Source: Dendrophyllia cribrosa (lineage: Eukaryota; Cnidaria; Anthozoa; Scleractinia; Dendrophylliidae). Taken from it: a DNA stretch of 64,000 nt. Location of the stretch: the NCBI GenBank assembly GCA_024195265.1, contig JAJLRJ010000002.1, positions 21,973,070 through 22,037,069 on the forward strand, given 5' to 3'. Of the stretch, positions 23,401 through 33,700 are shown piece after piece. The position numbers and the translations under genes are program-made. Under the pieces are notes generated by a model, which was not told where the DNA came from, did no database searches, and saw only the letters and a list, made by a program, of their open reading frames with translations. Each line of letters starts with the position of its first letter. Positions within the stretch are counted from its first letter, which is position 1.

Positions 23401-26400
23401 TCATGATACTACCCCTTTAAGCAGTGTGATGAAGCATTAATTTTACCATGTTCTTTTATCTTGCACCTGCACTCACTTTGCTCAGGGAATTCTACTATCC
23501 CTAAGATCATCCTTCAAGTGGAGGCACAGTGATCTAGTCATTATGAACAAGCCTTCCATCCAGGGGGGATAATTAAGCAGTACTCTTAGTCCCTAAATGC
23601 TATGGAAACAGCCTGGGTTGAGCTCCAGCAGTGCATGAAGACTTAACCCCTTTTGTAGCATGTTGGACTTTCAACCAGAAGGTCAGTGGATGGAGTCCTG
23701 GTCTTGGCCATTGTGCTGTTTCCTTAGACAAGAAACGTTGCTCTACAATGTCTCTCTTGGCCCGGGTATATAAATGGGAACTGAGGACACAATGCTGGGG
23801 TGACCCTGCGATAGACTAACATCCCATCCAGGGAGGAATAGCAATACTCTCAGTTACTTCATGTTACAGAAACTGGGTTCAGTTCCAGCCATGTGGGTTT
23901 CCTGTGGCTTTTACCTTAGCCTGTGTATCTGGCACTCTTGTTCCCTCTAGGATGATCTCTGGCAGGAGTCAAGTCACAAATAAGTTATAAGTGGCAAATC
24001 TGATTTCCTTCTCTCCATTCTTGTCACTGCTTCACTACTCATAATCATGGCTCCACCAACAAGACTTTTTCCCTTGTAGACAATTCCACCAGCTACACAG
24101 GTTAAAACATCCTTAGTTTATACCTCTGTGGAGGAGAGAGTGCCATAGCCAACTGGAGAGCTTCAATTGCTTGACATCATTACTAATTTTTGATTAATCT
24201 CTTGTGACTTCCCAAATATATATTTATATTCAATTCAGGCAAGCACAAAACATAAACTGACAAAGCGCTGGTTTTCAAGGATTATAGATGGAAGGGTATG
24301 TTTGTGTTTAATTTATTGTAGGCTTTGTTCTTCACACAGGTATTTTCTGATCTGTCCATGGGAAGTGACTTGTGGCAACTAATTTAGTGCAGCACTATTA
24401 GTACCTGTGGCAGATGCAGCTGCCATTGTAAGGGACAAGGGAGGAGGGCGGATGGCGGAGTGAACAAGAGGGAGGGAGGGAGAGGGCAGGGTTAATAAGG
24501 GGGAGGGTGGAGTGAATAAGGGGGGAGGGTAAAGTGAATAAGGGGGAAAGGGTGGCGTGAATAAGGGGGAGATGGAGTGAATAAGGGGGGAGGGTGAAGT
24601 GAATAAGCGGGGAGGGTAAAGTGAATAAGGGGGGAGGGTGGAGTGAATAAGGGGGAGGGAGGCATGAATAAGGGGGGAGGGTGGAGTGAATAAGGGGGGA
24701 AGGGTGGAGTGAATAAGTGGGGAGGGAGCTGGAGGGTGGAGTGAATAAGGGGGGAGGTTGGCATGAATAAGCGAGGGGAGGGTGGAGTGAATAAGGGGGG
24801 GGAGGGTGGAGTGAATAAGGGGGGAAGGGTGGAGTGAATAAGGGGGGAAGGGTGGAGTGAATAAGGGGGGAAGGGTGGAGTGAATAAGGGGGGAGGGTGG
24901 AGTGAAAAAGTATGGAGGGTGGAGTGAATAAGGGGGAGGGAGGCATGAATAAGGGGGGAGGGTGGAGTGAATAAGGGGGGAGGGTGGAGTGAATAAGGGG
25001 GGAGGGTGGAGTGAATAAGGGGGAGGGTGGAGTGAATAAGGGGGAGGGAGGCATGAATAGGGGGGAGGGTGGAGTGAATAAGGGGGGAAGGGTGGAGTGA
25101 ATAAGGGGGGAGGGTGGAGTGAATAAGGGGGAGGGTGGAGTGAATAAGGGGGAGGGAGGCATGAATAGGGGGGGAGGGTGGAGTGAACAAGGGGGGAGGG
25201 TGGAGTGAAAAAGTATGGAGGGTGGAGTGAATAAGTGGGGAGGGAGCTGGAGGGTGGAGTGAATAAGGGGGGAGGTTGGCATGAATAAGCAAGGGGAGGG
25301 TGGAGTGAATAAGGGGGGGAGGGTGGAGTGAATAAGGGGGGAAGGGTGGAGTGAATAAGGGGGGAGGGTGGAGTGAAAAAGTATGGAGGGTGGAGTGAAT
25401 AAGTGGGGAGGGAGCTGGAGGGTGGAGTGAATAAGGGGGAAGGTTGGCATAAATAAGCGAGGGGAGGGTGGAGTGAATAAGGGGGGGAGGGTGGAGTGAA
25501 TAAGGGGGGAAGGGTGGAGTGAATAAGGGGGGAGGGTGGAATGAAAAAGTATGGAGGGTGGAGTGAATAAGTGGGGAGGGAGCTGGAGGGTGGAGTGAAT
25601 AAGGGGGGAGGTTGGCATGAATAAGCGAGGGGAGGGTGGAGTGAATAAGGGGGGAGGGAGCTGGAGTGAATAAGGGGGGAGGTTGGCATGAATAAGCGAG
25701 GGGAGGGTGGAGTGGATAAGGGGGGAGGGTGGCATGAATAGGGAGGAGTGAAAATGTCAGAGACTGAAATTTTTTGGCCTTATATTTTGCAAGATAGTTA
25801 GGGGGGAGGTAAGCCCCCCAGGTCCCTGTCCTAGATCTGCCACTGAGTACATCCACTGGCAATACACTACAACACAATTGTTTATTCAAAGTTGATGATG
25901 TAGGGATTGGTCACCCAATCTACCGAGCACTAGCTAGACTCCTGATTAAAAACACTTGACTAGGCTATGAAATTATGGTTGTATAGGACATGGACAAAGT
26001 TGATAGGACAGGGACAGTCTGTCACAATTCATACCTAGAAAAATTCCCCAAAAACTATAGTCAAGACTTTCGTTTAAATAATCCCCCTGTTTGTACAGTG
26101 TATGAGTGAGTGGAATCTTTTCTTGCAAGTGCTTCCCAGTTCAAGGATCTTGGTTTAGTTCCATCATAAGTAGGGGTTTCTTATCTTTCAACAGGAAAGA
26201 AACCTTGACAACAGACCATATGATACAACAAATACTTTGGAGGAACATGGCGAAAACACAGTGTCATCTGTGTTGTATCTTATCTTAGAATGTCTTGGTA
26301 ACTATCTCTTTAAATGTAGACATGTACATGTAAGAAATGATTATTATATATTAGGCCCCTGACCAATGGATGGTGGCATGCAGAAAGCCAGCCAACCTAT

Positions 26401-29265
26401 TGGCCAACATGTTGACAGTGGCTTTGTATGTCTGCTGACCTGATGGCAAAAAGAGAGGCCCAACCCTGTTTATTTACCCACACCCTTTTTTCATCTCCCC
26501 CCCCCCCCCCCCCCCCCTGCCTCTTTCTATAAGCAGATCCAACCCATTGGCCAACATGTTAATAGTCTGGCTGTTAACCTATTGGCCAAAATAGGTAGTG
26601 TCTGTTTGGTCATCGGTCAACGTGCAGATACTGAAATTGGCCCAAATATTTGGTAGTTTATCCATCATTCCACTGTCTTACATAATATGTGTAGTGTGTG
26701 CACCAACTTGTTTCCAGAATCCTCCCTAATGACATGCTTATTGGGCAATGTATTGGCGGTCTGTCCATCAACCCATTGGCTAATAAAATGATATCGGTGG
26801 TGTGTCTGTTAAACCATTGGTAAACCTGATTGTTGTCAGTGTGTCCACCAACCCATTGGTCAACATTATAGTAGTCTGCCCACTCACCCAGCAGCCAACA
26901 TGTTTATGGTGTGCCCACCAACTGATTGGCCAACATGTTCGTAGAGTTTTAGCCAATTTATTGGCCAACACATTGGTAGTCTGCCAACATGTTGACAGTG
27001 TGTCCACCAACCCACTGGCCAATATGTTGGCAGTGTGTCTGCCAACATGTTGCCAGCCTGTCTACCGACCCATTGGCCAACATGTTGGTGACCTGTCCAC
27101 TAATTTATTGGCCAAAATGCTGGTGTGTCTGCCATCCCATTAATCATTAGTGACCAGTGTGTGTTCCAACCCAATGGACATATTCAAAGTTTGCCCTCAA
27201 ACCCATTAGCTAACCCATTGGCAGTTGGTAGTGTGGTCACAAACCCATTGGCCAACATGCTGGTGGTGTGTCTACCAACCCACTGGTAAACATACTAGGC
27301 AGTCTATCCACTGACCCATAGGCCAACTTCTTAGTGGTGTGTCTTTGAACCAGTTGGCCAACATGTTGGTGGTCTGCCCACTGATCCATTGGCCAACATG
27401 TTGGTGGTGTGTCCAATGATCTATTGCCAACATGTTGGAAGTCTGTCTACAGACCCATCAGCAAATATCTTGGTGGTATGTTGGCAAATCCATTGGTGCA
27501 CATGTTGGTAGTGTGTCTACCAACACATTGGCCCACCACATGTTGGTATTAAAGTCAGCTGAAACAAAAAAGAAAATGGTGGTGTGGTTGTCTACCCAAT
27601 GGCACCCATGTCAGTAGTGTCTCTGCTGACCCAGTAGTGTATGTTAGAAGTCTATTATGTTCAATGACATGTTGACAAACATGTTTGTAGTGTGTCTACC
27701 AACCCATTGGCCAACATGCTGGTGGTGTTTATATGCCTGGTCACACTTTGCTATATTTGCATGTGCATCTAGGAGTGAAAGATGTACAGGCCGACCATGC
27801 TGCAAGTCATCTTGGGAAAGCAATAGGTGTTGTAACACTATTGAGAGCCACACCCTTCCATGGCAGCAAAGGAAAAGTCTACATACCTAATAATGTCATG
27901 ATCAAGGTAATAAATAATTTTCTTTTTAAGTTTATCGCACCCATCTGTCTCAAAATTGGTTACAATGGAGTGTTTAACTGGAGTTATTACTAATTATCGA
28001 ATAATGAACATTTAATCCTTCATTTGCTTAGCATGGTGTATCTCAAGAGGACATCATCAGAGGAAGAACAACACAGCCAGTGAAAGATGTCACTTATGAT
28101 CTGGCCAGCTTAGCAAACACTCATCTATCAACAGTATGTGTTTCAGATTCATGATCTGTATCAATATTTTTTGCAATAGGTCGTACTGCTTTCAGTGGGA
28201 AACATTATTTTGGTCCCACTGAAAATGTAGGACCAATTTTTCAAACAAGGTCTAAATGCTAGCCAGTTATTCTTTTGTAAAAGGTGTTAGAAACAATAGT
28301 TAGGTGTTGGCTAAAATTTAGTGTTAGTGCAATAACGTAGTCTACAATTACTTTAGAATAAGTGCTATTACACCATACTAGTCAATCTCTTTCAAACCAT
28401 AGGCAACGTCACTGGTGTCAAAGGCCCCCAAAGCAGCATCTAGAGCATTTCTACCGATGGTAAGTTGATCTCATATTGGTTTGTTTTCAAAAGGTCAGGT
28501 AGGGATATAAATGTTCTTGAAATAAGTATTTGATATATAGACCAGCAAGCCCAGTACAGCATGTAGGTCATCACCCATGCAGTCAATATTTTGGTCAAGA
28601 CATAGTTGACAGGCATTTGAGTATTTACCAACAATGATGAGTACCAACTATCATATGTCACATGATGGTTGTTACTCTGAAGTGCTATTGCTGGTTGGCC
28701 TTGATTCAACGCTGATTCACATGGCATGGCATAGGGCAGTCAATGGATGAATTTTGTGAAACTAATGTGGTAACCGTAGCAACACAATGGGTATTGTACA
28801 AACCTTATTAAACCTCCAACGTCATTTGGAGGGGAGGGGAGCTGTTTCATGGACAAGATATTTGACAGCAACTCATTGTAATCAAGGAGCAACAGCAGTG
28901 AAACATGAACTATGTGGAAACTGGCTTCCAAAAGCAGTTCATTTGGTGCAAGAACTTCACACCCAATGACAAAATGGCATACAACACCTATCTGCTCTTT
29001 CTCTACAAGCATGTTTGTAAAGGATTCAAGGGGTCTATTTTTTAGACTTACTGTAGTTGAGGAGTATACATCATTGTTTAGACCACTGTTTCCTCAAACC
29101 TTATTTACTTTACCATTCACTTTAAGACTTTTTTTCTAGGTTTCTTGCCAGGCATACCTGACAAAGATCCAACAAGCAGACTTTAATATCTTTCATCCCA
29201 CTCTGAGAGAACGAAATCACTTGTTACCGTTACACTTGCTAAAACACGCCTGGACCGGGTTCTAA
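20472..29265 (+). CDS. NDUFAF6: NADH dehydrogenase (complex I) assembly factor 6
   Basis: Mitochondrial protein with a squalene/phytoene-synthase-like fold, needed for early assembly of the complex I ND1 module. Exons are 20472-20602, 20693-20792, 21516-21596, 22097-22138, 24239-24295, 26195-26297, 27773-27906, 28032-28133, 28403-28459 and 29140-29265. They join in frame to 310 residues; the human protein has 333. The N-terminus is rich in Arg and Lys ([20 protein letters not shown]), as in a mitochondrial presequence. Family motifs are [89 protein letters not shown] and [20 protein letters not shown]. Exon 3 uses a TTCAAG acceptor, which is weaker than the others. The start codon lies in AACATGGCGGCC. 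Introns 5 and 6 carry large minisatellites. Identity and exon set are secure. Confidence 0.95.
20873..21033. mobile_element. MITE with CAGGGGCGGATC ends and internal C tract
   Basis: CAGGGGCGGATCTAGG at the left pairs with CCTGGATCCACCCCTG at the right. A 19-base C run (20902-20920) lies near the left end. Related termini occur at 24405-25850 and 50803-51181. NDUFAF6 intron 2. Confidence 0.75.
22273..22475. mobile_element. TA-flanked MITE (TACAGTCAACTCTCTC family)
   Basis: Inverted ends TACAGTCAACTCTCTCTAA and TTAGAGAGAGTTGACTGTA are intact, enclosing about 200 bases. This is the complete form of the family whose degraded copies lie at 1636, 9460, 11566 and 43651. A TA boundary suggests mariner-type mobilisation. 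NDUFAF6 intron 4. Confidence 0.8.
22574..22600. repeat. 27-base G homopolymer
   Basis: Directly visible, in NDUFAF6 intron 4, next to a GA-rich flank. Confidence 0.9.
22780..23150. repeat. Degenerate palindromic repeat rich in TTGC(A)AGAC and GTGTAACAC
   Basis: TGTAACACC motifs recur four times. TTGCGAGACA and GCTGCA motifs occur in both orientations, and GTAGAATTGGGTTCTAC forms a central stem. A similar palindromic element lies at 42265-42450. No coding value. Confidence 0.5.
23191..23420. mobile_element. 230-bp MITE with TTAAAGGGGC ends
   Basis: TTAAAGGGGCAGTATCACGA at the left is complementary to TCATGATACTACCCCTTTAA at the right, except for one position. Ends of the same type occur at 57608-58006. 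NDUFAF6 intron 4. Confidence 0.8.
23520..23910 (+). mobile_element. SINE family 1: a 3' fragment plus a longer copy
   Basis: A truncated 3' end (TTCCATCCAGG, then GAAACAGCCTGGGTTGAGCTC) runs to about 23635. It is followed by a longer copy with CCAGAAGGTCAGTGGATGGA (B-box region), TTTCCTTAGACAAGAAACG, and a terminal ACAGAAACTGGGTTCAGTTC. The order matches the other family 1 copies. NDUFAF6 intron 4. Confidence 0.65.
24405..25850. repeat. Large G/A-rich minisatellite inside a MITE-like element, NDUFAF6 intron 5
   Basis: From about 24440 to 25745 the unit GGGTGGAGTGAATAAGGGGG (18-20 bases) repeats dozens of times. A longer-period pattern is marked by GTGAAAAAGTATGGAG at about 25208, 25376 and 25545, a spacing near 168 bases. 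Inverted GTGGCAGAT and ATCTGCCAC lie at about 24409 and 25837, so the array seems to be an expanded interior of a mobile element. Long proline-rich frames on the - strand are by-products of the repeat. Confidence 0.9.
26370..27725. repeat. Degenerate CCCATTGGCCAACATGTTGG minisatellite, NDUFAF6 intron 6
   Basis: CCAACCCATTGGCCAACATG alternates with TGGT(G/A)GTGTGTC or TGGTAGTCTGCC in units of roughly 36-40 bases. Identity between units is moderate, so the array is old. It ends about 45 bases before exon 7. A 21-base C run at 26497-26517 interrupts it. Confidence 0.85.
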
Positions 29266-30748
29266 CACAAGATACTAAAATGACATTTTATTCGAAGTAT
29301 TGCTATGGAAGGATACAGAAGAGAGGTCTTGAGATGGTTGTCACATTGCAAGATCTGATCACAGTTAAATCTGTTCTACAGACACAGCGATGTGGACAAT
29401 TCACTGTGATCTGCACAAAATTTACAGACAATGAGGACTCAATGAGAATCTTACATTGGGAATTTTAATGAAAAGATTTGATGGAACTGTAAAAGACCAT
29501 TTTGCCAGTATGAAAGCAAAAAAGTGGCATTCCCTGTGCTGGCATGGTAACCATAAAGTCAACTCAACAACAGCATTGTACATTTCACTTTGGGTATACC
29601 CATTTTCCAATACGCAAGCACTGATGGAGTGGGGTGGGTGGACAAAATAGATCTCCTCGCCTCTTTTTCCCATTTCACCACCTGAATGTCTGAAACAGGC
29701 TAGAAAACAAAGATGACTTGAATTCACCACTTAGAACTTAGAATGTGTACTCCCAACTAGTGAGAACTAATACTGGGAGGGTGCTTGTGTAGGTGATTTT
29801 AAATTAAGTACAGGTAAAATTAAATACTATACGGTCAGCGGTTACAGTCTCTTGGGATGAGCGGGTGGGCTCACAGTATGGATTTCAGGAAGAGCTAATG
29901 TTTGAAAGATCTGTAGGTTCTGAGCAACCAAATATAATAAAATCTCTTTATAATGTGGTCCTTACTTTGCTTTGTATCTTTTAAAGCAAACATTTAAAAG
30001 TATCAGAAATCATTTGAAATTACTAATCTTGCATTCATAAGATCCAAAAATATATTTCACTAAATAGAATCTAGGTTATTCTGACTTTTAATTTTTATAC
30101 ACAGTATTCATGAGTTAAAATCCTAGCAGTATATATTTTTTAAATCATTTCTAGGATCTTAAACTAATAAATCTTTTCTACAGTGCACATGTACATGATC
30201 ATTCCATGTATTCACTTTCACATACGCAGTATTACAATTGCTGAACTCAAACATCTGTGGTAACAGCAAATATGGATGATTTGTACATTTTGTTTTAGCC
30301 TGTAACTTACAAATAGAACTAAGTTTGGTTTCCAGCCATTTTGTGGATGAATACAGGTGCCCAAAGTGGATGTAAAATGAGGGCGAGGCTGATGAGAGAT
30401 TAAAGCACTTTCTCATAAACAGCTTATCATTGCAGCCTCAGTAAGGATCAGGTTTCTCCTTATCAGGCAGTACACAGTAAAGTTTACACAGTAAAGTTTA
30501 CAAGGTAAAGTCTTCAACACCATTCATTACTGACAGTAATATCAGTAGTAAGAATCTTTAGTCCCCACAGTTGCTATTTCCTCTTCAGGAATTTTTTTTA
30601 CCTGTGCTGCACTGAAAGAAGGGTTTAAGTGACATTTAAAAAAAATTAAAGCTATTCCTTGAATAGGTTTAAGTGACATTTTATAAAAAAAAAATTAAAG
30701 CTGTTCCTTGAATGTACAGAAATGCTACCTAACATTGATTTTAGTAAA
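29266..30748. other. Convergent 3' region NDUFAF6 / F-box-E2 gene
   Basis: This holds the 3' UTRs of the two convergent genes, and no other gene is seen. Two near copies of TTTAAGTGACATTT with A-rich tails lie at 30625-30710. Confidence 0.5.
29936..29941 (+). promoter_or_regulatory. Candidate polyadenylation signal of NDUFAF6
   Basis: AATAAA lies about 670 bases after the NDUFAF6 stop and before the convergent gene at 30749. Confidence 0.35.
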
Positions 30749-33700
30749 TCAACAAGTCATATGCAATTGTGCATATTTTTTTGTCCATTCTCTGGCAACA
30801 CTGTCAAATCCTTCTCTGTCCCTCTCGCAGAATTGAGCAATTTCTGGCTCCATTGATACAGGGCAATAAGGGTCCGTCAGTAGTGACTGAATGCTAACCA
30901 ACACCTTCGGTATTGTGAGTGCCAAACTCCAGTTGTGTCTCAGCGCATCTACTCCAATGTCCCCATGGTAACTCACATTGGGATGGAAAATTCTTGTAAT
31001 AAATATGCAAATTGGTGGTCTCATGGGATAACTCTTTGGAATTTCCAAGTGAAGAAAGAACAAGCCTCCTTCATAAGGGCAATCAGGGGGGCCCTTGATT
31101 GATGCCTGCCAATAAGACAGACTACTGTCCAATGGGCATGCCCGGATACCCTCAGGGGGATCCATAAGCAGTCCTTTGAGTTCACTTTTTAGTCTTTTGT
31201 TCCGCCATGAGTTAACTATGTCATCTTCAGGAGAATGCTGCAAAACAATAATAAAGCAGAATTTCTTATTTATAATAATATAAGCTTTACTACACAAACA
31301 CTGTCATGACAACCTATGTGCCACTGTCATGACAACCTTGAATCACAAGACACAGGGCTGTCATTAGTAACCAGCAGACAGCTATTATGGTGGGCAAATG
31401 TGGTGAAGGAGAAAGTTCAAAGTTTGTTTGAAAATGACTAATGAAAATGACATGGCATATCTGGAAACTAGCTCTTAAGCTAAGTGTACTGACCACATTA
31501 AATAAAGGATTGATTGATTGATTGATTGATCGACAACAACCATGGCAGGCTATTTTGAGTTTACGACTGCCTATTTTCCTTATGTAGCAGGCCCGGGGGT
31601 GGGGGGGTACTCTGCAAATTTTGGGGCGGGGATGTGCCACTGGGACTCTGAGACCCTTAACCTATGCTAGACCATTTTAGCTGCATTTTGCAACCCTATT
31701 CTAGACTAAATTTTTGAACGCTTTCTTTGTTATAGTTACCAGACCGATTTTTAAATGCCATTTGCCAGTAAACCTTGTCTAGACTAAATTCTTCACACAA
31801 CTGATCAGTTTTGCGGAAAATGATACCCTGTTCTAGACCAAAATTCTCTGATTACTATACCCTATCCCATACTAAACTGCCTGAAAACCATACCCTTCAC
31901 AGCGGTACATACCTATATAGCTCACATATGGGGGGGGGGGGGGGGGGTAGCAGGCAACCGTAAAGCTTAATGACAGCCTAGAAAAAATGTCTGGTGTGAT
32001 GTTCAGATATTGTGCATGACACACTTTGAAGTTCAAAACTCAATGAACAGAAAACAAACAGGAAACAAAGAAATTCAACTAAAAATCAAATGTTCACTTT
32101 CATGCATTGTGATTGGTGCATTTCAATCCATTTTTTCTGTTTCTTGTTTTCTCCAGGGACTGTTGATTGTTATCACGATTGATCGCCTTGTGAAAGGCAG
32201 AATTCCTCGAGGCTTGAACTGTAGAATTTGTGAGTTATCAGTTTTTGAACTTACCGACAGCCCTGCCTAACATTTTCAAGTTGTAATCCCATTTCTATTC
32301 TAGCCATTTATGACAAAATAGTAAATATTTTCAGTCATTAATTCCTGTAGTTTTCAACCAAACTGGACCATAACTCATGTAAATACGTAATTTGCAGCCT
32401 GGTTTCCTGGCATCAACAATGTGCTTACTAAGCAAACAGAACTCATAGAGGCTTGGTAGTGAGGCTGCATAATTTGGCTTTTAAAAATACTCATTGATAA
32501 AAAAGCTGCTATAAGCAACAATATTATTTTATTCTTTTTTTCTGTCATACAATGCTGCCTTCACTGGTTTCCCCTAAAACAGAATGGTCTAAACATATAA
32601 TTATTTGTACACAAGAATGCTTACCTGAACACATCCTTGTTCAAAGCATCTTCTGCATGTAACACCTTGTAACCTGGTCAAAACAGAATTAAACTTTTAA
32701 CAGAGCATAAACTGATTATACTACAATGATCCAGCTAGGGCAAAATATGAAATATGCCCCCCCCCCCCCCCCCCCCCCCCCCACCCCCCTCTCCAGAAAA
32801 TATGATGCTTTGCGAGGAAGCTAAACAAATCAATAACTTTTACATACATCATTTTTAAATCCATGACTGTGTAAAAACAACAGCGGAGAATGCTTGCAAA
32901 AAAAAAAAATGACAGGACTCTCCACCCTATTGTTTTTGGTTCAACTAAAACAATGCATTACTTAGTCATTGGATCACTTTTAATCAACTGTCATCATAAC
33001 CTAAAGCCAAAGTAATCACTCTGACCAATCACAACAGCCACACTCCAATGAAGACATTAGCTACTGAGTGGAAAGCGTGGTAAGTTGTGATTGCCTTTGC
33101 AAGCATTTGTGTTGTTGTCGAAATAAGATCACTTACATCTTTATGTAGAGATTCTGCCAGCATCTGATGGGTTTGTCTGTCCGAAACAAAGGCCATCTGG
33201 TAAGCACATGCTTCTTCCATTGGTCAGGTTCACCTGCAAGTTGATGCCACCATTGACAAACCTGCCCCACCATACACAGAGAAATGTCGTCCAGAAAGGA
33301 AAATATCATAAGAAGAACTGCCACAAACAAAAAAGCATTGATTGAGATCAATTATATTTACTAATTCATTTCTCGTCATCTCCCTTATTTGCTTAGTATT
33401 ATATTACGTGTAAAATGTTTGTTGGGTGACCATGGTAAGACATGTCGCACCTTAAGCCTTGGGAAAAGTTGATGCTAGTTAAGAGACTTCCAACTCACTA
33501 ACAGACAAAACCAAATGAGCTTGCAGGTTGTTCGTGAGTTTCTTTGCAGTCTTGCATGCATTCCTCACCATGCACTCCTTTATACCAAAGTTAACAGTAT
33601 TGGGGGTTTTCGCATGATGTCATAAAAAATCTAAACTATACAAAACCCTTTCTAACATGGTATGTGGGTACCACTGTTACAATCCTTCAGAAAAGGTTTC

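Noticed and set aside
24379..25889. Three overlapping 436-465 codon proline-rich frames on the - strand
   Set aside because: They are the three frames of one minisatellite whose unit lacks stops in any frame; they lie in an NDUFAF6 intron with no splice or start context.
26780..27143. Open frames rich in NPLVNIIVV / ALTNMLA-type repeats
   Set aside because: By-products of the CATTGGCCAACATG minisatellite.
31314..31640. 108-codon open frame on the - strand
   Set aside because: Crosses a GATT microsatellite and a G-tract repeat; no domain.
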